Source of the DNA: CAVRXZ01 sp963773035
Lineage (GTDB): Bacteria > Acidobacteriota > Vicinamibacteria > Vicinamibacterales > CAVVIG01
DNA length: 64,000 nt
Direction: 5' to 3'
NCBI GenBank assembly: GCA_963773035.1
Contig: CAVYZX010000002.1
Span: forward strand, 278,433 to 342,432
Of this stretch, positions 18,074 through 26,245 are shown piece by piece. The notes under the pieces are model-generated. The model did not search any database, was not told the DNA's origin, and was given only the letters and a program-made list of their open reading frames with translations. How positions within the stretch are numbered: the first letter of the stretch is position 1; the number at the start of each line of letters is the position of its first letter. Made by a program: the position numbers and the translations under genes.

Positions 18074-18912
18074 ACGGGCTCGATTTCGAAACTGATGTCG
18101 ACGGCAGGCGCCGAGTGTGTCAATGCGCCGACTGAAACGTAGTCCGCGCCGGTCGTTGCCAACTCAGGCAGTCGATCGAACGTGATGCCGCCAGAGATCT
18201 CAATCTTCGCTCGACCCTTGGCCCGCCGAACGGCTTCGAGAATGTCATCAGTTGGCATGTTGTCGACGAGCACAGTGTCCACCCGCATCTCGAGCGCCTC
18301 ATCCAGTTCGGCAAGGCTTTGCGCTTCGACTTCGATGGGAATGCCCGGCTGACGTTCCCGCATCCGCCGAACGGCCTCGCGCACACCGCCGGCTAATCGA
18401 ATGTGGTTGTCCTTGATGAGCACGGCGTCGAACAACCCGACTCGGTGATTCGTCGCGCCGCCGGCGCGAACTGCATATTTCTCCAGCACGCGAAGTGTGG
18501 GCGTGGTCTTTCTTGTGTCGAGCACCGTCAAACCGCTGCCGGACGCGGCAACGAACCGGCTCGCGCTGGTGGCAATACCAGACAATCGTTGGAGGAAGTT
18601 CAAGGCGGTGCGTTCGCCGATGAGCAGAGTTCGCGCCGACGCTGCGACCTCGGCGATCGACTCGCCAGGCCGACAGCGGTCACCGTCATGTTTGTGAGAC
18701 CTAACGACAAGATCCGGTTCTATCTGTCTGAAAGGTTCGAGGGCCACATCGAGCCCAGCGAGCACGCAGTCGGACTTGGCGACAAACACGCCACGCGCGT
18801 GCTGGTCGGGCCGAACCGTCGCTTCGGTCGTGATGTCGCCGCGTCCGACATCCTCCTCGAGGGCTCGCCGGACGATGTCGCGGTACGCTGCAGGGTCCAG
18901 TGGTGTCAGCAA
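18070..18912 (-). CDS. nadC: Nicotinate-nucleotide pyrophosphorylase (quinolinate phosphoribosyltransferase)
   Basis: Converts quinolinate and PRPP to nicotinate mononucleotide in NAD synthesis. Recognisable features are Asp-Val-Gly-Arg-Gly-Asp-Ile-Thr-Thr near the N-terminus, Thr-Arg-Lys-Thr-Thr-Pro-Thr-Leu-Arg (substrate-binding Arg/Lys), His-Arg-Val-Gly-Leu-Phe-Asp, and Glu-Val-Glu-Ala-Gln. Length of 280 fits. The start is a TTG at 18912. It heads the nadC-birA-coaX operon, three cofactor genes in a row. Confidence 0.95.
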   Translation of the reverse strand: MLTPLDPAAYRDIVRRALEEDVGRGDITTEATVRPDQHARGVFVAKSDCVLAGLDVALEPFRQIEPDLVVRSHKHDGDRCRPGESIAEVAASARTLLIGERTALNFLQRLSGIATSASRFVAASGSGLTVLDTRKTTPTLRVLEKYAVRAGGATNHRVGLFDAVLIKDNHIRLAGGVREAVRRMRERQPGIPIEVEAQSLAELDEALEMRVDTVLVDNMPTDDILEAVRRAKGRAKIEISGGITFDRLPELATTGADYVSVGALTHSAPAVDISFEIEPV

Positions 18913-18944
18913 TCACACACGCCGGAAAACCCGAGAACATTCCG

Positions 18945-19097
18945 CCACAGAGTCACTGAGTCACAGAGATCGAGCAGTGAATCTCAAGCGAGTGACGGTC
19001 TTCGTCGGCGCCGCAACGCGGCGCGCCACATCGCTCGCCTCTGTGCCTTGGTGACTCTGTGGCTAGAAATCCTCCGTGTCCTCCGTGTCCTCCGTAG
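18945..19097. repeat. Intergenic inverted repeat plus 9-bp tandem repeat
   Basis: CCACAGAGTCAC at 18945-18956 is matched by the inverted GTGACTCTGTGG at 19051-19062, with a second shorter pair, CACAGAG at 18962 and CTCTGTG at 19039. Next to it CCTCCGTGT is repeated (19071-19097, three units, the last degenerate). It fills the gap between nadC and valS. Confidence 0.7.
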
Positions 19098-21716
19098 TTA
19101 AGAACTCTCTCCCGCCGACCCGAACTCCACGTCAACCGACAGAGTGGGCTGCGCTACGCGCTCGAGCAGCGCAATACGCCCCGCCGATCGCAGGTCAGCC
19201 TCGATGGCATCCAAGTGCACGAGGTTGTCCGAGGTGTCGGCTATCACCGCCCGAACGATCGGCACCTTCATGGATTGCTTGGCCTCCGATCGTCGCTTAC
19301 GAACTTCACCGAGCAGCACCGTGGCGTAATCCCATTTCCGATGTTCGTCGGGTGTAACCTCGCCGGCCAATCTCGTCAGCTCTTCGGGCATCGGCCAGGG
19401 CGCTCGATGGATAGACCCATCACGCCACCAGGACCATACCTCTTCGGTCACGAAGGGCAGAAACGGGGCAAACAGCCTCACATACACCGACAGCGCGGCA
19501 AGCAGCGCACTGTTCGCCGATCCCGCGCCGGCCGCCCCCTGCTCCCCGTAACGCCGTCCTTTGACGAATTCGAGGTAATCGTCGCAGAAGCCCCAGAACT
19601 CGCGCTCAACACGCTCCAAAACGCGTCCGTACTGGTACTGTTCGAGAAGCGCGGTGGATTCGGCAACCAGGTCGGCAAGGTGGGACAGCATCGCGCGATC
19701 GACCGTCGCAGTAATCGCGGCGACCGGCTCAGCTGTCGAGAGCACGAACCGCGATGCGTTCAGCAACTTGATCGCCAGCTTCCGCCCGATCCGCATCTGG
19801 TTCGTGTCGAACGGTGTATCGCTTCCGGCCCTGACGCTCGCGGCCCAATAGCGGACGGCGTCGGAACCATGCTCGTTGAGCAACGCCAAGGGCGTCACGA
19901 CGTTGCCCTTCGACTTGGACATCTTCTTCCTGTCCGGATCGACGACGAATCCCGAGATCGCCGTGTGAGCCCATGGCAGTAAGTCGTGCTCGAGCTGAGA
20001 CCGCAAGACCGTGTCGAACAGCCACGTCCGGATGATGTCGTGCGCCTGCGGACGCAAGTCCATCGGGAACGTGCGCGCGAAGAAATCGGGATCTTCTTCC
20101 CACTTACACACGATCTGCGGCGTCAGCGACGACGTCGCCCATGTGTCCATGATGTCGGGATCGCCGACGAACCCGCCTGGTTGACCGCGCTGGTCGGTGC
20201 GATAGCCGTCCGGAACCGCGGTCGAGGGATCGACCGGCAACTGAGATTCGCGAGGGACAAGACGTTCCTCGTAGCGCACGCGCCCGCCGCCGTCGACCGG
20301 GTACCACACCGGAAACGGCACGCCAAAGAATCGCTGCCGGCTGACGCACCAGTCGCCGTTCAGGCCGTTCACCCAATTCTCGTATCGCGTCTGCATGTAC
20401 GCCGGATGCCACTCGAGCTCGCGGCCGCGAGCCAGCAGCGCGTCCCGAAACTCAATCGTCTTGAAGAACCATTGTCGACTCGTGACGATCTCGAGCGGTC
20501 GGTCACCCTTTTCGTAGAACTTGACGGCGTGTGTGATCGGCCTTGGTTCGCCGATCAGGTCTCCGGACTCTCGAAGTTCATCGACGACCTTGGTGCGAGC
20601 TTTGGCAGCCGACAGGCGGACGAGTCCGTCATAGTGACGCTGGGCGCGCACAGGATCGACCGTGTCCCAACCCGGTTCGCCCCATTGAACCGCACGCAGC
20701 GTTCCATCGGCTTGCACGATCGCACGCACCGGCAGGCTCAGTTCCCGCCACCAGGTCACGTCGGTCAGGTCGCCGAAAGTGCAGATCATCGCGATGCCGC
20801 TGCCCTTCTGCGGATCGGCCAGCCCGTGCGCCTTGACGGGCACGCGCGCACCAAACAGGGGCGTCACGGCATTTTTCCCGAACAGGTGTTGATAGCGCGC
20901 ATCGTCAGGGTGCGCAACGAGCGCTACACAGGCCGGAATCAGCTCGGGCCGCGTGGTCTCGATCTCGACGAACGCACGGCCCGATATGCCCGACGCCGCT
21001 TCATCCGGTTCCAATCCGAAGCGAATGCGATGGTAGGCGCCGGCCATCTCCCGGTCTTCGAGCTCGGCCTGCGCGACGGCCGTCCTGAAATCCACGTCCC
21101 ACAGGGTCGGCGCTTCGATCTGATAGGCCTGTCCCCGCGAGAGCATGCGCAAGAACGCCAGCTGCGAAGCGCGTTGTGCTCGCCGATCAATAGTCGCGTA
21201 GGTCAACGACCAATCGACCGAGAGGCCGAGGTGGCGCCACAGTTGCTCGAAAGCCTTTTCGTCTTCAACAGTGAGCTTGGCGCAGAGCTCGACGAAATTT
21301 GGCCGCGATACCGAGAGCACCTGTTTCCCTGGCTTGTCGGGCGGGACGAATGACGAATCGTACGGCAATGAGGGATCGCACCGTACACCGTAGTAGTTCT
21401 GCACGCGACGCTCCGTAGGCAGGCCGTTGTCATCCCAACCCATCGGATAGAAGACCGCTTTGCCGCGCATGCGGTGAAAGCGGGCAATGATGTCAGTGTG
21501 TGTGAAAGAGAAGACGTGGCCCACGTGGAGCGACCCACTGACGGTAGGCGGAGGGGTATCGATCGAAAAGACATCGTCGCGCGGCCGCGTGGCATCGAAT
21601 CGATACACGCCCTGGTCTTCCCAGCGGACCGTCCATTTCTCTTCGAGCCCTTCCAGCGCCGGCTTTTCCGGAAGGCGCAGGTTCGAGGGATCGATGCCTG
21701 TCAACGATGTTGGCAT
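19098..21716 (-). CDS. valS: Valine--tRNA ligase
   Basis: Class I synthetase that charges tRNA-Val. HIGH appears as His-Val-Gly-His (about residue 62) and KMSKS is intact as Lys-Lys-Met-Ser-Lys-Ser-Lys-Gly (about 550). The CP1 editing domain lies between. It is of the shorter type (872 residues) without the C-terminal coiled coil, like the actinobacterial/archaeal form. Start ATG 21716 is preferred over a TTG at 21752. TACGAT lies six bases before it and there is no ribosome binding site, so a leaderless start is possible. Confidence 0.95.
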   Translation of the reverse strand: MPTSLTGIDPSNLRLPEKPALEGLEEKWTVRWEDQGVYRFDATRPRDDVFSIDTPPPTVSGSLHVGHVFSFTHTDIIARFHRMRGKAVFYPMGWDDNGLPTERRVQNYYGVRCDPSLPYDSSFVPPDKPGKQVLSVSRPNFVELCAKLTVEDEKAFEQLWRHLGLSVDWSLTYATIDRRAQRASQLAFLRMLSRGQAYQIEAPTLWDVDFRTAVAQAELEDREMAGAYHRIRFGLEPDEAASGISGRAFVEIETTRPELIPACVALVAHPDDARYQHLFGKNAVTPLFGARVPVKAHGLADPQKGSGIAMICTFGDLTDVTWWRELSLPVRAIVQADGTLRAVQWGEPGWDTVDPVRAQRHYDGLVRLSAAKARTKVVDELRESGDLIGEPRPITHAVKFYEKGDRPLEIVTSRQWFFKTIEFRDALLARGRELEWHPAYMQTRYENWVNGLNGDWCVSRQRFFGVPFPVWYPVDGGGRVRYEERLVPRESQLPVDPSTAVPDGYRTDQRGQPGGFVGDPDIMDTWATSSLTPQIVCKWEEDPDFFARTFPMDLRPQAHDIIRTWLFDTVLRSQLEHDLLPWAHTAISGFVVDPDRKKMSKSKGNVVTPLALLNEHGSDAVRYWAASVRAGSDTPFDTNQMRIGRKLAIKLLNASRFVLSTAEPVAAITATVDRAMLSHLADLVAESTALLEQYQYGRVLERVEREFWGFCDDYLEFVKGRRYGEQGAAGAGSANSALLAALSVYVRLFAPFLPFVTEEVWSWWRDGSIHRAPWPMPEELTRLAGEVTPDEHRKWDYATVLLGEVRKRRSEAKQSMKVPIVRAVIADTSDNLVHLDAIEADLRSAGRIALLERVAQPTLSVDVEFGSAGESS

Positions 21717-21766
21717 CCGGTGATCGTACTGGGTTAGGTACGCAGCGGGCAAGAAGCGGCAAGCCG

Positions 21767-22669
21767 CTACTTAATCGACCCTTTGATCCGCTCGATCTCC
21801 TCGCGAACCAGCCGTTCGGCAGTCGACGACACGAGATCGATGACCGTCTCGCGCAAGGCCTGGTCTGACATCCGTTCCAGCACGCGCGCGGCAATGCGGT
21901 CTACGAGCTCGTCACTGATTTGCGCGTCGGGAGAAAACGCTGTTAAGGGCGAGGCAAAGGGTGTCGCGGCCTGTAATTGCAGACCGGTCGTTTCTGGAGG
22001 CGCCGCGGCGATCAGCGCTGCAAAGGCCTCGGCCAGTTCGGGCAGAGCCTGGCTCTCGGCGAGCGCACGGGAAAGCGCCGGATTCGACGCAGAGCCCGGT
22101 CCGGCGCGACGGGTCTTGGGGAAGTTCGCTATCGCCGCATCGACATTCTCAAGGAAGTCGTCCAGCGAATCGGCAAACAGGCGGCCATCGTCGTCCCCTC
22201 GATCGGACCGGTGTGAAACCGGCCGAGGATCTGGTTCTGGCGAGCGCTGTACCTCTTGCGGTTTCTCTTTGGCTTGCGTGGGTCCCGCCGATTCGGCGGG
22301 ATCGCTTCCCAGCAACTCCTTCACACGGACGACGACCGCCTGCGGCTCGAAAGGCTTGACCAGCACACCGTCGCAAGTGCTTTCGGTGACCCGGTCCTGA
22401 TCGACAGGTTCGAAAGCTCCGGCCAGCAGCAAGACCGGAATGTGTGCGAGTTGTGGCGACTTCTTGACGTAGCTCGCGACTTCATAGCCGTTCTTGCCCG
22501 GCATCGCCACATCGGCAAGGACGATGTCCGGTGGATGCACGTCCATGCGCGCGATGGCCTGATCGCCGTCGCCAACGACCACGACCTGGATGCCCTGGTG
22601 GGCAAACGTCAGTTTTATTACGCGCTGAATCGAGGGACTGTCGTCGGCCAGAAGCAGGGTCCGGGGCAC
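21767..22669 (-). CDS. Response regulator with receiver domain and helical C-terminus
   Basis: The first 120 residues are a CheY-like receiver: Asp-Asp-Ser near residue 9-11, the phospho-acceptor Asp in Val-Leu-Ala-Asp-Val-Ala-Met-Pro (about 53), and Lys in Val-Lys-Pro-Phe (about 105). The next 120 residues are disordered, Pro/Ala/Glu-rich. The last 60 are amphipathic helices ending Glu-Glu-Ile-Glu-Arg-Ile-Lys-Gly. There is no DNA-binding domain, so output is probably by protein contact. No histidine kinase is adjacent. Confidence 0.85.
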   Translation of the reverse strand: MPRTLLLADDSPSIQRVIKLTFAHQGIQVVVVGDGDQAIARMDVHPPDIVLADVAMPGKNGYEVASYVKKSPQLAHIPVLLLAGAFEPVDQDRVTESTCDGVLVKPFEPQAVVVRVKELLGSDPAESAGPTQAKEKPQEVQRSPEPDPRPVSHRSDRGDDDGRLFADSLDDFLENVDAAIANFPKTRRAGPGSASNPALSRALAESQALPELAEAFAALIAAAPPETTGLQLQAATPFASPLTAFSPDAQISDELVDRIAARVLERMSDQALRETVIDLVSSTAERLVREEIERIKGSIK

Positions 22670-22731
22670 GTCGCTTCTATCGGCTCGCCGGACTGTAGCC
22701 TTTAGAGGTCAGAACGATTGTGCATTTCGCG

Positions 22732-23151
22732 TCACGTCGTCGCGCTTGCTCCACGAACATTCGTGCGAATGAATTCGATGATGTCCTGCATAGGTGTGCC
22801 CGGCAGAAAAATCCCCTTCACCCCCACTTCGCGCAGCTTGGGAATGTCTACGTCGGGAATGATGCCTCCCACGAGGACAAGCACATCGTCGAGCCCTTTC
22901 GCCTTGAGCAACTCCATCAACCGCGGTGCAATGTGGTTGTGCGCACCCGACAAGATCGAGAGACCGATCACGTCAGCGTCTTCCTGCAGGGCTGCTGAAA
23001 CGATTTGTTCTGGGGTCTGACGAAGGCCTGTGTAGATCACTTCCATGCCGGCATCACGCAGGGCGCGAGCGATGACCTTCGCACCACGATCGTGTCCGTC
23101 CAGTCCCGGCTTGGCGATTACGACTCGAATTCTTTTCACGTCGATCCGCAC
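22732..23151 (-). CDS. Methylmalonyl-CoA mutase, cobalamin-binding small subunit
   Basis: A free-standing B12-binding domain of 139 residues. The His ligand motif Asp-x-His-x-x-Gly is present as Leu-Asp-Gly-His-Asp-Arg-Gly-Ala (about 17-24), followed by Ser-Ile-Leu-Ser-Gly and Gly-Gly-Ile-Ile-Pro. It pairs with the large subunit encoded just upstream, giving the split (two-polypeptide) mutase known in archaea and some bacteria. The enzyme converts methylmalonyl-CoA to succinyl-CoA in propionate, branched-chain amino acid and odd-chain fatty acid breakdown. It could serve related mutases (for example ethylmalonyl or isobutyryl type). Confidence 0.92.
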   Translation of the reverse strand: MRIDVKRIRVVIAKPGLDGHDRGAKVIARALRDAGMEVIYTGLRQTPEQIVSAALQEDADVIGLSILSGAHNHIAPRLMELLKAKGLDDVLVLVGGIIPDVDIPKLREVGVKGIFLPGTPMQDIIEFIRTNVRGASATT

Positions 23152-23165
23152 CTAGCGCCGGCGTC

Positions 23166-24830
23166 TCAGATGACAGGGACCTCGACGTACTCTCCCCACA
23201 CCTCGCGCAGCGCATCACACATTTCGCCAACCGTCGCATACGCGCGGACGGCATCAAGAAGGGGAGGCATGATGTTCTCCGTCGAGCGCGCGGCGGCGCG
23301 AAGCCGATCGAGCGCGCCTTGCACACCGGCGCTGTCTCGCTTTGCCTTGAGATCTTCGAGCGCTCCCAGCTGCGTATCGGCCGTTGATTCGTCGATGTAC
23401 AGCGTCTCGATCGGCGTTTCAGAGTTCGTCACGAAATCGTTGACCCCGACGATGATCTTTTCACGGCGTTCGACAGCCTGCTGGAATCGATAGGCGCTCT
23501 CGGCGATCTCTTTCTGAGGGAATCCCCGCTCGATCGCTTCCACCATGCCGCCCATGCGGTCAATCTGATCGAAATAGGCGTGCGTTTCGTCCTCGAGATC
23601 CTTCGTCAGCCTTTCCACGAAATACGAGCCACCCAGCGGATCGACGATGTCGGCCACACCGGTCTCGTAGGCGATGATCTGCTGAGTGCGCAGTGCGAGC
23701 GTTGCTGCAGCGGCTGTGGGCAGCGCGAGCGCCTCGTCAAGCGAATTTGTATGCAGCGAGTTCGTTCCGCCCAGCACCGCCGACAGAGCCTGAAGCGCCG
23801 TCCGCACGACATTGTTGTACGGCTGTTGAGCCGTCAGTGAAACGCCGGCAGTCTGGCTGTGAAATCGGAGCTTCCATGATCGTTCATCCTTGGCCTGGAA
23901 CCGTTCGCGCATGGCATGCGCCCAGATCTTGCGTGCTGCGCGGTACTTGGCAATCTCTTCGAAAAAGTCGCTGTGGGCGTTGAAGAAGAACGATATCCGC
24001 GGGACGAAGGCGTCGACGTCCAGGCCCGCATCCACGCCCCACTGAACGTACTCGAGTCCGTCGCGAAGTGTGAACGCGAGCTCCTGTGCCGCCGTCGCAC
24101 CAGCCTCGCGAATGTGGTACCCGCTCACCGAGATGCTGTTCCAACGCGGAACTTTCGCCGAGCAGAACGCGAAAACGTCCGTGATCAAACGCATCGACGG
24201 ACGAGGCGGAAAGATGTATTCCTTCTGTGCGATGAATTCCTTGAGGATGTCGTTCTGGGTAGTTCCAGACAGCTTCTCCCAGGCGACCCCTTGCTTCTCC
24301 GCGACCGCCAGGTACATCGCAAAGAGCATGGCGGCAGGCCCATTAATCGTCATCGACGTCGTGATGTCGCCGAGGGAGATGCCGGCAAACAAGGTCTCCA
24401 TGTCAGCGAGCGATACGACGCTCACCCCGCACTTCCCCACTTCGCCGAGCGCCAGCTCGTGGTCCGGATCGCGACCCATGAGGGTTGGAAGGTCGAACGC
24501 GACGCTCAAGCCGGTTCCACCGGCGCGTAACAAGTCCTTGTAGCGAGCATTGGTGTCCTGCGGCGTCCCAAATCCTGCAAACTGTCGCATCGTCCACAGC
24601 TTGCCGCGGTAGCCCGTCTCGTGAATGCCCCGAGTAAACGGATACCGGCCGGGATCTTCGAGGTCTCGTTGGTAGTCGATGTCGGCGAGATTGTCGCTTG
24701 TGTAAAGCGTCTGGATGGGCCGACCCGACACGGTCGTGAACGTCGGCGCACGCTCGGGCGCCTTTTTTAGTGCCGGCTCGAGTGTCTCGCGCACCCAACG
24801 CTGTGTGTCCGTTCCAACCGTTGCCTTCAT
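23166..24830 (-). CDS. Methylmalonyl-CoA mutase, large subunit
   Basis: The TIM-barrel CoA-binding subunit, about 554 residues, without its own cobalamin domain. Typical stretches are Tyr-Pro-Phe-Thr-Arg-Gly-Ile-His (CoA site, about 70-77), Arg-Gln-Phe-Ala-Gly-Phe-Gly, Ser-Gly-Tyr-His-Ile-Arg-Glu-Ala-Gly (about 245) and Asn-Ser-Leu-His-Thr-Asn-Ser. ATG 24830 is chosen because a consensus TATAAT ends 9 bases upstream, leaving no room for a leader. The small subunit follows 14 bases later. Acyl-CoA dehydrogenases at 30-33 kb could feed the same catabolism. Confidence 0.93.
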   Translation of the reverse strand: MKATVGTDTQRWVRETLEPALKKAPERAPTFTTVSGRPIQTLYTSDNLADIDYQRDLEDPGRYPFTRGIHETGYRGKLWTMRQFAGFGTPQDTNARYKDLLRAGGTGLSVAFDLPTLMGRDPDHELALGEVGKCGVSVVSLADMETLFAGISLGDITTSMTINGPAAMLFAMYLAVAEKQGVAWEKLSGTTQNDILKEFIAQKEYIFPPRPSMRLITDVFAFCSAKVPRWNSISVSGYHIREAGATAAQELAFTLRDGLEYVQWGVDAGLDVDAFVPRISFFFNAHSDFFEEIAKYRAARKIWAHAMRERFQAKDERSWKLRFHSQTAGVSLTAQQPYNNVVRTALQALSAVLGGTNSLHTNSLDEALALPTAAAATLALRTQQIIAYETGVADIVDPLGGSYFVERLTKDLEDETHAYFDQIDRMGGMVEAIERGFPQKEIAESAYRFQQAVERREKIIVGVNDFVTNSETPIETLYIDESTADTQLGALEDLKAKRDSAGVQGALDRLRAAARSTENIMPPLLDAVRAYATVGEMCDALREVWGEYVEVPVI

Positions 24831-24839
24831 CGTCTTCAA

Positions 24840-24845
24840 ATTATA
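24840..24845 (-). promoter_or_regulatory. Consensus -10 box (TATAAT) of the mutase operon
   Basis: TATAAT on the minus strand is separated from the ATG at 24830 by 9 bases. Transcription would start at or next to the ATG, so the mRNA would be leaderless. I see no good -35 box. Confidence 0.55.
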
Positions 24846-24920
24846 TCGGTTTGTCCGCTTGCGCCCGGCGCGGCCCTGTCAACCTTGACGCATTCGAGAC
24901 GCTCACGTTAGGCTGGCCTG

Positions 24921-26174
24921 TTGCCGCTCGCGCAAGGATCACTGTTCGACGACATGCTCCAGGAGTTCGAGGTTGCGGCGCGCTTGCTGAACCTCGAACC
25001 CGGAATCTGGCGAATTCTCACCCATCCCAAGCGGCAGATCATCGTTTCCTGTCCGGTCCAAATGGACAATGGCGAGATCCAGGTCTTCACCGGCTATCGG
25101 GTGCAGTACAACATCACGCTCGGTCCCGCCAAAGGCGGCATCCGCTACCATCCGGAAGTCTCGCTCGACGAGGTCACCGCGCTGGCCGCGTGGATGACCT
25201 GGAAATGCGCCGTCGCCCACATCCCGTTCGGAGGCGGCAAGGGCGGCATCATCTGCGATCCAACGAAGATGTCACGCCGAGAGCTCGAAGCGCTGACGAG
25301 GCGATATGTTGCCGAAATTGTCGATGCGATCGGGCCTGAAAAGGACGTCCCGGCGCCCGACGTCAACACGAACGAGCAGGTGATGGCGTGGGTGATGGAC
25401 ACCTACAGCATGCACGTCGGCCATACCACGACGTCGGTCGTCACGGGAAAGCCCCTCGAAATGGGTGGATCGCTCGGCCGACGGGAAGCCACAGGCCGCG
25501 GCGTGATGATCGTGACCCGCGAGTCGGCGCGACACGTCGGCTTTGACATCAACGGCGCGACCGTGGCCATTCAGGGCTTCGGAAACGTCGGCTCGGTGTC
25601 GGCTGAGCTCCTCTCTCGCATCGGCGCCCGGATCGTCGCGATCACGGATTGGAAAGCCGGCGCGTACAACCGAAACGGGCTCGATATTTCGAAGCTCCGC
25701 GATCACGTCGCGCAGCACAAATCCGTTGCGGGATTCAGCGGCGGAGAGCCACTGACCAACGAGGAACTGTTCAAGCTGGACGTCGACGTGCTGATCCCGG
25801 CCGCGCTGGAGAACCAGATCAACATCGAGAATGCGTCCGGCATCCGCGCCAAAGTGGTGGTTGAGGGCGCCAATGGACCGACGGATCCCGACGCGCATAG
25901 AAGCTTGCACGCACGGGGCGTCTTCGTCGTGCCCGACATCCTCGCCAACAGTTCCGGCGTGACGGCCTCCTATTTCGAGTGGGTCCAGGACCGCTACGGC
26001 TACTTCTGGACCGAACAGGAAGTCAACGATCGGCTCGAAGCCAAAATGTCGGAGGCATTCAACGCCGTCCTGAACACCGCCTTGAAGTACAAGGTCGACA
26101 TGCGCACGGCCGCCTACATCGTCGCCATCGAACGCGTGGCGACGGTCACCAAGATGCGCGGGATGTATGCTTGA
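24921..26174 (+). CDS. Glu/Leu/Phe/Val dehydrogenase (glutamate dehydrogenase)
   Basis: Reversible oxidative deamination of an amino acid, most likely glutamate, to 2-oxoglutarate and ammonia. Signatures: Pro-Ala-Lys-Gly-Gly-Ile-Arg (about 72-78), catalytic Lys in Pro-Phe-Gly-Gly-Gly-Lys-Gly-Gly (about 107-114), and the NAD(P) loop Gly-Phe-Gly-Asn-Val-Gly-Ser (about 218-224). At 417 residues it is the hexameric bacterial/archaeal type. An in-frame stop lies at 24909-24911, so the start is TTG 24921 (or CTG 24918). It is divergent from the mutase operon. Confidence 0.93.
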   Translation: MPLAQGSLFDDMLQEFEVAARLLNLEPGIWRILTHPKRQIIVSCPVQMDNGEIQVFTGYRVQYNITLGPAKGGIRYHPEVSLDEVTALAAWMTWKCAVAHIPFGGGKGGIICDPTKMSRRELEALTRRYVAEIVDAIGPEKDVPAPDVNTNEQVMAWVMDTYSMHVGHTTTSVVTGKPLEMGGSLGRREATGRGVMIVTRESARHVGFDINGATVAIQGFGNVGSVSAELLSRIGARIVAITDWKAGAYNRNGLDISKLRDHVAQHKSVAGFSGGEPLTNEELFKLDVDVLIPAALENQINIENASGIRAKVVVEGANGPTDPDAHRSLHARGVFVVPDILANSSGVTASYFEWVQDRYGYFWTEQEVNDRLEAKMSEAFNAVLNTALKYKVDMRTAAYIVAIERVATVTKMRGMYA

Positions 26175-26175
26175 T

Positions 26176-26213
26176 TCAGGGCTCAGGGCTCAGGGCTCAG
26201 GGCTCAAGGCTCA
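26176..26213. repeat. 7-bp tandem repeat (TCAGGGC)
   Basis: Four perfect units, then one variant unit (TCAAGGC) and a partial one, immediately after the dehydrogenase stop codon. The rest of the gap to 26245 is similar low-complexity sequence. Confidence 0.85.
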
Positions 26214-26245
26214 CGGATCAGAAGTCAGACGAGGAGGGATCGGGA

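Noticed and set aside
19986..21353. A 455-codon frame opposite valS
   Set aside because: Antisense shadow; valS motifs are intact on the other strand.
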